Shown here: piece after piece, positions 18,105 through 26,695 of the stretch | Numbering within the stretch: position 1 is the first letter of the stretch | Layout of the letters: the number at the start of each line of letters is the position of its first letter | Assembly: GCA_045536965.1 (NCBI GenBank) | Contig: JAZSON010000012.1 | Location: 62,001 to 126,000 of the forward strand | Direction of reading: 5' to 3' | DNA length: 64,000 nucleotides | Source: UBA5448 sp045536965 | GTDB taxonomy: Bacteria; Bacillota; Clostridia; Oscillospirales; SIG627 | Program-made: the position numbers and the translations under genes | Notes under the pieces: model-generated | Databases searched by the model: none | Seen by the model: the letters and a program-made list of their open reading frames with translations, nothing else | What the model was told of the DNA's origin: nothing

Positions 18105-18137
18105 ATACATCGTATCACGAAGTATCGTTCATGTCAA
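18105..18137 (-). promoter_or_regulatory. padR promoter with overlapping palindromic operator
   Basis: On the minus strand: -35 TTGACA (18137-18132), 17-nt spacer, -10 TACGAT (18114-18109). A 21-bp inverted repeat, ATACxTCGTxxxACGAxGTAT (18105-18125, 17 of 21 positions symmetric), covers the -10 and part of the spacer. Its place fits repression by the encoded PadR protein; this link is inferred. Confidence 0.8.
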
Positions 18138-18170
18138 TAGGTTTTCATAAAAAACGAAATAACACGAACA

Positions 18171-18200
18171 AAAGACCTCTCCGAAATCGGAAAGGTCTTT
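18171..18200 (-). terminator. Rho-independent terminator after DUF4838 gene
   Basis: AAAGACCT and AGGTCTTT arms enclose an inner TCCGA/TCGGA stem; on the minus strand a TTTTGTT tract follows. It ends the AraC-DUF4838 transcript 19 nt past the stop codon and keeps it from running into the padR promoter. Confidence 0.85.
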
Positions 18201-18218
18201 GTACTGTTGACCGAAATT

Positions 18219-20399
18219 TCACAAAGCAATACCGTCTTCGCCACGGCTTTCATCCGCATCAACAGCGAATCTTTTATAATAGGTATTTGCCATCCAGGTA
18301 GCCGTAAGCGCATTTTCAAAGGTAGGCCCAAAATCATATCCTTGCATGGAATCCTTGTCGGCTTCAAGATTTTTTGCCAGCGCCCGAAGCTCTGCAAGAT
18401 ATTCCTTTCTACCTATCGCCGCAAGGCAGATCAGGTACAAAAAGCGGGTCATGCGCACGCCGAAATCAAGACGCCGCATATCCTTTTCAAGCAAGCAACG
18501 CACCGCCTCCTCCTTGCAGGAAAGCAGAATTTCTTCCAGCTCCGCCTTGGCTTCCGTAAGCCCCTCAAGCGCTTCCTGCAAGCTCGGACCCGCCTGGGGA
18601 TCATCCGTCCGTGTATCCAACCGCATGTGCTTTGTGGGGAAAAGCAATTCCTCGGTCACCTGCGCATTTTGGGCAAGCGTTGCAAAAATGCTGACTCTTT
18701 TTTGACCAAAATACTGATAATGCTTATACAGCTTGCAGTTTGCAACCGCTTTTTCTATTTTTTCGTAAAGCGCCTGCATTTTTTCCGCCGCATCCCCGTA
18801 CCGCGCGGAAAAATATCGGCTTATGATCCCGTTTGCATCGGCGTCCTTATTCCATATCAGCTTTGCGTGGAGATAGTTGTTGACGGCAATAAAGCCCCAA
18901 TCTCGTGCCGTCATGTGCATGTAATGGAAATGCCTCGTCCCGAGCGCGTGGTACAAAGGAATCTCATTTTTAATGCGGGTGGTAAGAACGAACGGCATGG
19001 CTGCAAAAGTTGATACGTTGTAGTATTCTCCGATCACAAGCTCTCCCTTATAGGTTTTTCTCTCCGTCCAGGGCAGAAGCTCGGAATATAAGGTAGCGTT
19101 GGCTTCCTGACAGATCGGATCGTCAATATCGTGGAGATAGCATCTTTGTATGGGATAGAAAACGACCGAGCAGGTGTTGTAATCAAAATCCTCGGGCAGA
19201 TCGAAATCGGGCACCTCCAGCGTCTCGAGATACGCGGGACAAATGATGAGAATATCTCTGTTGATCCTTTTTTCTTTTCTTGCCGCCTTGATATATTGAT
19301 CCAGCTTATAGGCAAGCATCAGTATCCGTCTTGAATAGTTTCCGATCGCTTTACACGCCTCGCACTCACACCAGGTACCGTTGTCGATGGGCCAAAGATT
19401 GAATTGATCGGCGTATTTCCATATTCCGTCCGCCAAAGCATCCACAAGCTGTGTGCACAACTCGTGCATGGCATCCTCATTGCCCGTGCACAAATTATCT
19501 CCCGACGCACCGCCCTTTTCCTTGAAGCGCTCGGGAAACCTTCTCATTCTTCGCACGCCGTCCACCAGCGCATACCATTCGGGATGGGCGTCGCTGTAGG
19601 TAAAGATCCCGCCCTCACCGCTCGGCGCGCGGCACAGCGCGCTTACGGGATACGGATCCGCGGGCTTTCCCTCGCCGCCGTATATCGCGTGGCAATAGGG
19701 ATACTCCTGGTGGGGCTGCATAAACATGTACGATATTTTATGCCCGCCCTCCACCGAATCGATCCCCAGTTTCTTTTGGGTATGGTAACGCTGTCCGTCA
19801 CACTTAAAAGTAACGCTGTTAAACTTATTGCGGGAGACCCATTCCAAAAATTGCATATCGCCGTATATAAAGGCAGACATGGCTCCGCGGGATACAAAAG
19901 AGGGCTCTTCGGTTATATCAAAGCTGCATTCACCATTCGGTGCAGTAAATTGCGGCTCGCCGGGCTCTGTAAAATGAACGCCCATTCTTTCAAGATAAGA
20001 ATACGCCGCATACAGCGTACCCACCCTGTCGGCACCCGACAAGACCACGATATTTTGGTTTTCAAGACAAAAGCCGAGCATGCGATACCCATTTTTCTTC
20101 ACACCGTCCCCGCAGCCAAGCGTCACTCCGAGCTTTTCCTCCAACGCCTTGACACCGCGGTTTTCCCCGCCGCCTCCGAGGAAAACGACCCTATCGGCAT
20201 CGATCACCTTATCGCAGTCGGATAAAACGGTCACGTCCCCGGGCAAAAATCTTTCAAGTTCCAACGCCGCCCAAGCCGTCGTGCATGTCGTTTGATCCCG
20301 ATATTCCCCCTCATTCCACCAGTCTATCTCATTTTCGGCATGCGCCGCGGTATTTATATCGGCAAAGCGCCCCTTGGATGCTATTACGACATATTTCAT
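18219..20399 (-). CDS. DUF4838 domain protein, glycoside-hydrolase-like
   Basis: A 726-aa cytoplasmic-looking protein (no signal peptide) with a GH20/GH67-like N-terminal alpha/beta domain (about 20-150, ending YLERMGVHFTEPGEP) followed by a TIM-barrel-like DUF4838 region containing WPIDNGTWCECEACKAIGNYS (about 345-365) and a helical C-terminus. Family members are found in carbohydrate loci and are suspected alpha-glucuronidase-like hydrolases, but no activity is established. It lies behind an AraC regulator gene, separated by a GNAT remnant. Confidence 0.78.
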   Translation of the reverse strand: MKYVVIASKGRFADINTAAHAENEIDWWNEGEYRDQTTCTTAWAALELERFLPGDVTVLSDCDKVIDADRVVFLGGGGENRGVKALEEKLGVTLGCGDGVKKNGYRMLGFCLENQNIVVLSGADRVGTLYAAYSYLERMGVHFTEPGEPQFTAPNGECSFDITEEPSFVSRGAMSAFIYGDMQFLEWVSRNKFNSVTFKCDGQRYHTQKKLGIDSVEGGHKISYMFMQPHQEYPYCHAIYGGEGKPADPYPVSALCRAPSGEGGIFTYSDAHPEWYALVDGVRRMRRFPERFKEKGGASGDNLCTGNEDAMHELCTQLVDALADGIWKYADQFNLWPIDNGTWCECEACKAIGNYSRRILMLAYKLDQYIKAARKEKRINRDILIICPAYLETLEVPDFDLPEDFDYNTCSVVFYPIQRCYLHDIDDPICQEANATLYSELLPWTERKTYKGELVIGEYYNVSTFAAMPFVLTTRIKNEIPLYHALGTRHFHYMHMTARDWGFIAVNNYLHAKLIWNKDADANGIISRYFSARYGDAAEKMQALYEKIEKAVANCKLYKHYQYFGQKRVSIFATLAQNAQVTEELLFPTKHMRLDTRTDDPQAGPSLQEALEGLTEAKAELEEILLSCKEEAVRCLLEKDMRRLDFGVRMTRFLYLICLAAIGRKEYLAELRALAKNLEADKDSMQGYDFGPTFENALTATWMANTYYKRFAVDADESRGEDGIAL

Positions 20400-20403
20400 A
20401 CCC

Positions 20404-20532
20404 TCACAACTCCTTTTCCATCGGAACGTGTGTTCTCGTTATTTGAAAGCCCGCCTTTTCATACACTCTGTCGGCCGCGCTGCCCTTGGCAGTAGATTGC
20501 ATCCAGGCATTGTGAAGCCCACGTTTTTTCAT
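20404..20532 (-). pseudogene. Remnant of a GNAT acetyltransferase C-terminus
   Basis: A 42-codon frame between araC-type and DUF4838 genes. Its product contains STAKGSAADRVYEKAGFQ, very like the C-terminal helix and strand of GNAT acetyltransferases (A-x-x-x-YEKxGF), but the acetyl-CoA binding core is missing. A GGGGGAG site formed by the end of the AraC gene lies 4 nt before the ATG, so it may still be translated. I read it as a degraded gene end. It could also be a functional short peptide, which I consider less likely. Confidence 0.5.
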
Positions 20533-20533
20533 T

Positions 20534-21364
20534 TTACTCCCCCATAGCTCCGTTCGTGTTATATTCCCGTCGATATTCCATCGGTGTCTTATTGTACTTA
20601 TTTCGAAAGCTTCTGGAAAAGTGTGCAGAACTTTCAAATCCCGATTCTATCGCAATCTCGGTGATGGGAATATCACAGGAGGCAAGCATATTTGCGGCAT
20701 AGGTCAACCGCAGCTCTCTTAAATATTGCCCAAACGGCACACCCATGGAATTTCTGAAAATGGTATTGAAATAGTTTTCGGTATATCCCATATACTCGGC
20801 GGCATCCTTCACGGCAATGCTCTCGGTAAAATGGGAATAGATATATCCGAGCGCTCTGTTGAGAAAAGCGGATTGGGGGATGCTTTTGTTTTCGGCATAC
20901 TCGCGCAGACCGATGATGAGAAGCTGCTCGATCATCGTTTGCATATACACGCTGTTCCCCGTTTTGTTTTTTCCGCTTTTATATTCCTCGACCAGTCTTT
21001 CAAAAATACCCCTTGCGGTTTCAAACGCCTTTTCGGAAAGTTTGGGCGCAAGGGGAAAACGGTTGATCGCGCAAATGCCCGAAAGTCTTTTGTCAAGCAG
21101 CTCATACGGAAACTTCACACCGTAATAATCGTAGCTTTCACCCGGTCTCAAGGTGTTTTTGTGAAAATCCGCCGGCGACAGAATAAACATCCGACCGGGA
21201 GAAAACGGAATCTCATTCCCATTGAGCGTCTGTACTCCCTCGCCGCGTATGATCAGCGTGATCAAAAAATGATAATGACCGTGAAGCGAGGAGGACTCCC
21301 GGCTATTCGCCTCGTAAGCGTCACACACCTCGTTTTGCAGCTTCCATCTGATCGGAACAGACAT
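20534..21364 (-). CDS. AraC family transcriptional regulator
   Basis: A 276-aa regulator with an N-terminal cupin-like sensing domain (HGHYHFLITLIIRGEG, then PFSPGRMFILSPADFH, about 30-75) and a C-terminal double helix-turn-helix (IAVKDAAEYMGYTENYFNTI and ITEIAIESGFESSAHFSRSF). I start it at the ATG at 21364, 6 nt after AGGAGG; an upstream in-frame start has no site. It is divergent from the beta-propeller gene at 21524 and probably controls one or both of its carbohydrate-related neighbours. Confidence 0.9.
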   Translation of the reverse strand: MSVPIRWKLQNEVCDAYEANSRESSSLHGHYHFLITLIIRGEGVQTLNGNEIPFSPGRMFILSPADFHKNTLRPGESYDYYGVKFPYELLDKRLSGICAINRFPLAPKLSEKAFETARGIFERLVEEYKSGKNKTGNSVYMQTMIEQLLIIGLREYAENKSIPQSAFLNRALGYIYSHFTESIAVKDAAEYMGYTENYFNTIFRNSMGVPFGQYLRELRLTYAANMLASCDIPITEIAIESGFESSAHFSRSFRNKYNKTPMEYRREYNTNGAMGE

Positions 21365-21523
21365 TTGACCCCTCCTCTCAACACATTTTAACACGTCCGC
21401 CCGTTTTTTCATAGACTTTTTCAAAAAATCGTAGAAAAGATCAATTATCTCCACCGAATGTTAAGTAAAGCTTTTCGTTTGTTGGTAATATAGGTTATAC
21501 TCAAAACAAAAAAGGAGATCGAT

Positions 21524-23554
21524 ATGAAAAATCCGTTTCAATACTTCAAAGCAAAGCCGAAGGAATTTTTTAATCTTATCCCGCAAACGGGCGTGACCCA
21601 CCTTTTCGTCACCGAGGATCCCCAGCATAATGCCGTATGGGATATGGCGATTTCCCCCGAGGGCAGAGTTTTCTTTTCCGCGTGCGGCGAAAGCTACCAG
21701 CCGCTTTATGCAAGACTTTACGAATACGACCACAAAAATAAAAAGATGATCCGCCGCATGAAACTGGAGGAAGAGATCGTTTTGAATAAAAACGCCCTCA
21801 GAACCAGCAAATTTCACACGGCTATGTCATTCGTAGGCGACGGAAAGATTCTTTCGGCAACACACACGACCTCCCCCGCCCCCGCTCATGCCACCTGGAT
21901 GCCTTACGAGCACGCCGAGCATCCGTACGAAGGATATCAGGGCTCCAATCTCGTGCTTTACGATTACAACACGGGCAAAACACGCGGACTTGGCATCCTT
22001 TCTCCCCACGACACCGTCTACGGTGCTACCTTTGACCCCAAAAACGGCGACTATTTCGCAATCACCTGGATGCGCGGCACGGGTTACGTCTATAATCTTC
22101 ACACCGGCGAATCAAGATGTCTCGGGCAAGTATCCGATTCCCATACCAGCAGAACCTTTTTGCTGTCCGACGGTCATATATACGGCTCTACCTATTCGGG
22201 CGCAATGTTCAGATACAACACCGACATTCGCGACTTGGAATTTCTCGGTGTCAACGCACCGGGGCTCATTCGCCACGCCTGCGAGCACGACGGCAAGCTG
22301 TACTTCACAACAGGTCCCTGTTCTGTGGCAGGCAGAGGACAGATCCTCTATTCGTACGACTTAAAAACCCGAGAAATCAACACTGTCGGAAGACCCGTTC
22401 CCGAGGCAGAAGCGATTGACGATAACCCGTCCGTTTTTTACAACGCTTACGGCATGGCTTTTGACAGCAAAGGCGTTTTGTGGTACGGCTGTATGTCGTT
22501 TGTCCCCGAGCACAGATACGTCGGCGCAAGACTTTACAGATGGGATTTTCTGCATGGCGAAGAACCTTTCGACTGCGGCTTTATCGGCAGTCCCGAGCGC
22601 ACCCTGAGCATCACGGCTGAAATGCGGATACACAACGACGTTCTCTATGTATCCGACGGAAACCATACGGGATACTGCGACACGCCCTGCGGCATTTTGG
22701 CAATCGACCTTGACGAGTTTGTACCCGCTCTCAAAACAGAAAAGCGTCTTTTATCCCACGACTTCGTCAATTACATTCCCTATCAATACGAGGCACGCAT
22801 GTGGTATCCGAAATCGGATTTTGAAGACTGCATGGAAAAATACAACGCCTATTACGAAAACTCCATCCGCTATTTTGCAAAATTCCTTTCAGACAATTCG
22901 CCCCGCCCGAAATTTTCTCACGGTTCGGGTGTAAGCGTCTGGGAAACAGTGGGATTTGCCAACACCGAAATCAAATCGATCGAGTGGAGATCAAACACCT
23001 GTCTCGAATTTGTTTGCGGCAATAAAACCCACCATCTTGTAAAAGCCGAGCTTGATGAAAATTCCGATGCGCACGTGCTTTCGGTCTCTCCCGTCGAAAA
23101 AAGAGCGTACAGCGCCCTCAAGGCAGAGGTGAAAGCAGACCGTCTTCCCTCCGTTCCCGGAAGACGCTATCTTGCCGAGGCGGAAGCGTCGGTCGCATTA
23201 AGCGACGGCTCGGTCATGGTCGGTACGCGTGACACCGTGCTTGCAAAAATCAAGAACGGAAAGATCTTCTCTTTCGGTCAGGTTATTTCAGCAGGCGGAA
23301 TTCATTCGCTTGACCTTGCGCCCGACGGCACGGTATGGGGTGTCGCAGGTCACAAGGAAGGCTGCGGCACACTGTTCCGATACACCGAAGATTGCGGCGT
23401 TGAGCTTCTCGGCATCGTTCCCGAAGCGTTTGCCGAAAACGGCAGAAATGTCGCGATATACCGTCCGACCACCGTCGCGGTAAGCCCCGACGGAAAGCAT
23501 CTTGCCATAGGCGGTGCAGACGAAATCAGCGGCGTGGTCATTTTTAGAATATAA
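21524..23554 (+). CDS. Large beta-propeller protein of unknown function
   Basis: A 676-aa protein without a signal peptide. Repeated blade-like strings (WDMAISPEGRVFFSAC, YGATFDPKNGDYFAITW, GMAFDSKGVLWYGCM, LDLAPDGTVWGVAGH, TVAVSPDGKHLAIGG) point to a cytoplasmic beta-propeller that spans most of the chain, with an alpha-helical insert around 420-450. I do not recognise a characterised family; lyases and lactonases of sugar acids use similar folds. GGAG lies 6 nt before the ATG. It is divergent from the AraC regulator, and a weak promoter (TTTCGT-N17-TATACT) may lie in the 159-nt gap. Confidence 0.72.
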   Translation: MKNPFQYFKAKPKEFFNLIPQTGVTHLFVTEDPQHNAVWDMAISPEGRVFFSACGESYQPLYARLYEYDHKNKKMIRRMKLEEEIVLNKNALRTSKFHTAMSFVGDGKILSATHTTSPAPAHATWMPYEHAEHPYEGYQGSNLVLYDYNTGKTRGLGILSPHDTVYGATFDPKNGDYFAITWMRGTGYVYNLHTGESRCLGQVSDSHTSRTFLLSDGHIYGSTYSGAMFRYNTDIRDLEFLGVNAPGLIRHACEHDGKLYFTTGPCSVAGRGQILYSYDLKTREINTVGRPVPEAEAIDDNPSVFYNAYGMAFDSKGVLWYGCMSFVPEHRYVGARLYRWDFLHGEEPFDCGFIGSPERTLSITAEMRIHNDVLYVSDGNHTGYCDTPCGILAIDLDEFVPALKTEKRLLSHDFVNYIPYQYEARMWYPKSDFEDCMEKYNAYYENSIRYFAKFLSDNSPRPKFSHGSGVSVWETVGFANTEIKSIEWRSNTCLEFVCGNKTHHLVKAELDENSDAHVLSVSPVEKRAYSALKAEVKADRLPSVPGRRYLAEAEASVALSDGSVMVGTRDTVLAKIKNGKIFSFGQVISAGGIHSLDLAPDGTVWGVAGHKEGCGTLFRYTEDCGVELLGIVPEAFAENGRNVAIYRPTTVAVSPDGKHLAIGGADEISGVVIFRI

Positions 23555-23564
23555 CCTTTCAATA

Positions 23565-23603
23565 AGAGCTGTCGAGCTTTGCGCGGCAGCTCTTTTTATT
23601 TTT
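23565..23603 (+). terminator. Rho-independent terminator after beta-propeller gene
   Basis: A 10-bp stem, AGAGCTGTCG/CGGCAGCTCT with one G-U pair, followed by TTTTATTTTT, 10 nt past the stop codon. Confidence 0.9.
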
Positions 23604-23648
23604 CCCCCCGCCCGTTTTTATAAAAATCACCATTCCCGTTACACCCTC

Positions 23649-23677
23649 TTGATTTATGTTGCCTTTTGATATATAAT
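23649..23677 (+). promoter_or_regulatory. Sigma-A promoter of the carboxypeptidase operon
   Basis: -35 TTGATT (23649-23654), 17-nt spacer, -10 TATAAT (23672-23677), about 25 nt before the ribosome binding site of the carboxypeptidase gene. Confidence 0.82.
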
Positions 23678-23707
23678 AGAGACACGGATATTCTCGGGAG
23701 GCAACAC

Positions 23708-25168
23708 ATGGAAAAACAAGTCAATACAAGTCAATACAAAGTGCGCGCCCGCTTGCTGAGGGCGGTTTCTTTGTTGTGCGCCCTGCTTTTCCTGCTTTCC
23801 CTTCCGTCCATCCCCGTTTATGCCGAGGAGGACGACACCCTCCCCGTCAAAATAGCCGCACCTGCCGCCGCCGTTATCGACGTTACCACGGGTGATTTCC
23901 TTTACTTAAAGGACCCCGACACCCGCTATCAGCCGGCAAGCATGACCAAAATACTTGCCGCCTTGGTCGCCATTGAAAACTGCTCCGACCTGAATGCCAC
24001 CGTCACCTTTTCCCGCAACGCCGTCTGGGGCTTTGACCGCAAAAATTCCATCCATCTTTATTTTGACGTCGGTGAACAGATCGCCTTCAAGGACGTGCTT
24101 TGTGCCGTGCTCTTAAAATCCGCCAACGAGGCAACCATGGCAATGGCGGAGTTTACGGTAGATAAGGCAGAGCCCAAAAACACCTATTCGGGCGAGGAAA
24201 AGGTTGCGCGTTTCGTGGAAATGATGAACGAGTGCGCGCGTGAGCTTGGCGCGGTAAACTCGCATTTTACCAATCCCCACGGCTTGCAGGACGACGCGCA
24301 ATATACCACGGCGCGCGATCTTTCGCTCATTTTAAGCTACGCCATGAAAAACGACACCTTTGCCGCCATTTCCAAAATGCGCACCCACTCCATCCCCCCC
24401 ACGAACAAGCGGGGTCAGACCTGCAACTTTACAAACGGCAACGATCTTGTTCGCAAGGGTGCGGGTAAAAACTATACGGCACTGGGCGGACACCAAGGAA
24501 AAGCAACCGAAAAATCGGGTGTAAACCTCATCACCTACGCGCAAAATCAAGACGGCGCCAATGTCGTAGCCGTCGTATTAAAGGGTAAAAACGAGGAAAA
24601 CGCCTATAACGATACCACGCTTTTGCTCGATCATTATCTCGTCACCTGCACCCGCATGTATATCGACGTTTCTCCCGCATTCGCAGGAAAATTGCAAATA
24701 GAGATCGCAGACAAAAGCGGAATTTCCACCGTCCGCACCGCCACGGTGGAATTCACCCCCATCGCCCACATCATGCCGCGCGACGTCACCTTACATAAGC
24801 TGACGCATACGGTGCAAACGGTTACGGGACTTACCTTCCCCGTGGAAGAGGGCACGCAGATCGGAAGCGTCACCTGGTACTACAAAGGAAAGCGGATCGC
24901 AGAAACCGCCGTTTTCACAGCCGCCCCCCTCACCGCCGAGGATATTGAAGAGCCGGAGTCCATCAAGCCCGACACCTCCCTTTCGGACGTAGAGGAAAGC
25001 AACTTTTTGTCGGTTCTGTGGGGGATTTTCAAATGGGTACTTATCATTCTGCTGATCGCAGCACTCATCGTCGTCCTCGGCGGCGGTATGTTTATTTTCT
25101 TGCAAAAACGAAAAGCGCGCAAGGCACGTGACGCTGCTTTTTGGGAAAGGCATAAGGATAAAAAATGA
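23708..25168 (+). CDS. D-alanyl-D-alanine carboxypeptidase family protein (PBP5-like, atypical KTG box)
   Basis: A 486-aa serine peptidase-like protein of the DacA/PBP5 (S11) family that would trim peptidoglycan stem peptides. It has a signal peptide (about 15-39), catalytic SMTK (78-81), second motif SAN (138-140) and the C-terminal DacA domain, then a membrane helix (about 440-465) and a basic tail. The third active-site motif, normally KTG, reads QGK (263-265) in the aligned place (GGHQGKATEKSGVNL). The ATG at 23708 has GGGAGG 6 nt upstream; an in-frame start 42 nt earlier lacks a site. First gene of a four-gene operon. Confidence 0.85.
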   Translation: MEKQVNTSQYKVRARLLRAVSLLCALLFLLSLPSIPVYAEEDDTLPVKIAAPAAAVIDVTTGDFLYLKDPDTRYQPASMTKILAALVAIENCSDLNATVTFSRNAVWGFDRKNSIHLYFDVGEQIAFKDVLCAVLLKSANEATMAMAEFTVDKAEPKNTYSGEEKVARFVEMMNECARELGAVNSHFTNPHGLQDDAQYTTARDLSLILSYAMKNDTFAAISKMRTHSIPPTNKRGQTCNFTNGNDLVRKGAGKNYTALGGHQGKATEKSGVNLITYAQNQDGANVVAVVLKGKNEENAYNDTTLLLDHYLVTCTRMYIDVSPAFAGKLQIEIADKSGISTVRTATVEFTPIAHIMPRDVTLHKLTHTVQTVTGLTFPVEEGTQIGSVTWYYKGKRIAETAVFTAAPLTAEDIEEPESIKPDTSLSDVEESNFLSVLWGIFKWVLIILLIAALIVVLGGGMFIFLQKRKARKARDAAFWERHKDKK

Positions 25169-25776
25169 ACCTGAAAAAGTTAAACCGCGGATGTATTCTT
25201 TTACTCGCCCTCGTCATCGGCATCGTTATTTATCTGATCGTTTTTAACGCAGGACAAAACGCGACCCGCCGTCAACTGATCGACCTTTACGGTCGGTATC
25301 TGGAGGCGGAAAAGCCCTTTTTGCTGCTCGACGAAACCGACGATGCCGTTTGGACGAAAAACTGCACCGACGCCCTCTCACCCTTTCTCTCACAGAATAC
25401 CGAGGCGGTGAAAAACGTGCAAAAGGATCTTTCGGAAAACCGCAAATATCTGAGATCGGCAGAAAACGGATCGTCCTTTACTTCGTTTGAAAAGGTGATA
25501 AGCGACCGTCCGCCCACCGTAACCACAGAGGGCGACTACGCCTGTTTGGCGATCGCAATAGAAATAAACTACGTTCAAAACGACTACACCTCCAAGGAGG
25601 TCACCACCAAATACGTTCTCTTTTGCAAGGAAAACGGCGAATGGAAGATCACCGTTCCCGACGGCACCTCTCCCGCCACCCTTTACGGCAGCGGCAGCTT
25701 TTACAACGACTTCTATTACTATGGCACCTCCTACGCAACCGATGCTTTGATAAAGGAGGTCGGTTATGATGCGTGA
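25165..25776 (+). CDS. Membrane-anchored hypothetical protein
   Basis: A 203-aa protein with a basic N-terminus, one membrane helix (about 10-29) and an extracytoplasmic domain. I do not recognise a family. The domain ends in a string of tyrosines (SFYNDFYYYGTSY), and the segment KYVLFCKENGEWKI looks like an NTF2-like or DUF4878-like fold, which is only a guess. It overlaps the carboxypeptidase gene by 4 nt (ATGA) and the ABC ATPase gene by 11 nt, so all are made together. Confidence 0.65.
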   Translation: MNLKKLNRGCILLLALVIGIVIYLIVFNAGQNATRRQLIDLYGRYLEAEKPFLLLDETDDAVWTKNCTDALSPFLSQNTEAVKNVQKDLSENRKYLRSAENGSSFTSFEKVISDRPPTVTTEGDYACLAIAIEINYVQNDYTSKEVTTKYVLFCKENGEWKITVPDGTSPATLYGSGSFYNDFYYYGTSYATDALIKEVGYDA

Positions 25777-26695
25777 GGCATCCTTGGTCATTTCTCACCT
25801 CAATAAATCCTTCGGCAAGCGCCACATCATCAAGGATCTTTCGTTAGAAGCACGCGGCGGCGAGATCTTCGGCTTTTTAGGGCCCAACGGCGCGGGAAAG
25901 ACCACCACCATCAAAATGGTTATGGGCTTTTTATTTGCCGACAGCGGCGACATCTTCATCAACGGCATCAACACCAAGACCGATTACGAAGCTGCCATGG
26001 CATCCATCGGCGGTATCGTCGAAAACCCCGAAATGTATAAAAACCTCAGCGGCAGAACCAACCTCGAAATGTACGCCCGCCTCCACGGCACGCTTGACAA
26101 AAAGCGTATCGACGAGGTGGTGGATTTCGTCGGCATGGCCGCCCGCATAAACGACAAGGTCAAAACCTATTCACTCGGCATGAAGCAGCGTATCGGCGTC
26201 GCACAGGCACTCATACACAACCCGGGTGTTCTCATTTTGGACGAACCGACCAACGGACTCGATCCCGCGGGCATCAAAGAGCTTCGCGACATCCTTTCCT
26301 ACCTTGCGCACGAACGCGGAACCGCCGTCATCGTTTCCTCCCACCAGTTAGCCGAAATGGCGCTCATGTGCGACCGCGTCGGTGTCATTGAAAACGGTAC
26401 CCTCCTCGGCGTCGAACCCATCGACACCCTTCTCCTCAAGGTCAAGGGAGAATCGGTCGTGGTAGTGCATACCGACGGTATCCGCGCCAAAGAAATCCTC
26501 GGCGAGCTCCATGCTCCCCGCATCCGCACCGCCACCGAAACCGTATTGCGCCTCGCTGCCGAGCGGGAAGAGATCCCCGCGCTGATCAACCTGCTTTGCA
26601 GCGGCGGCGCCTCTATCTTTGGCGTAAGCGAAGAAAAGCTGACCCTCGAGGACGCTTATCTTGCTCTGACAAAAGGGGGTGGCTCCATTGCGTAG
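25766..26695 (+). CDS. ABC exporter ATP-binding protein
   Basis: A 309-aa ATPase of the CcmA/DrrA/BcrA type. Walker A GPNGAGKTTT (about 41-50), signature YSLGMKQRIGVAQAL, Walker B VLILDEPTNGLDP and the H-loop SSHQLAEM are complete. A C-terminal extension of about 80 residues follows, as in bacitracin-type exporters. GGAGG lies 6 nt before the first of two adjacent ATGs. Partner of the permease encoded next. Confidence 0.92.
   Translation: MMREASLVISHLNKSFGKRHIIKDLSLEARGGEIFGFLGPNGAGKTTTIKMVMGFLFADSGDIFINGINTKTDYEAAMASIGGIVENPEMYKNLSGRTNLEMYARLHGTLDKKRIDEVVDFVGMAARINDKVKTYSLGMKQRIGVAQALIHNPGVLILDEPTNGLDPAGIKELRDILSYLAHERGTAVIVSSHQLAEMALMCDRVGVIENGTLLGVEPIDTLLLKVKGESVVVVHTDGIRAKEILGELHAPRIRTATETVLRLAAEREEIPALINLLCSGGASIFGVSEEKLTLEDAYLALTKGGGSIA

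Noticed and set aside
23714..23740. Short direct repeat ACAAGTCAAT near the start of the carboxypeptidase gene
   Set aside because: Two copies of 10 bases encoding part of the signal peptide region; no sign of function.
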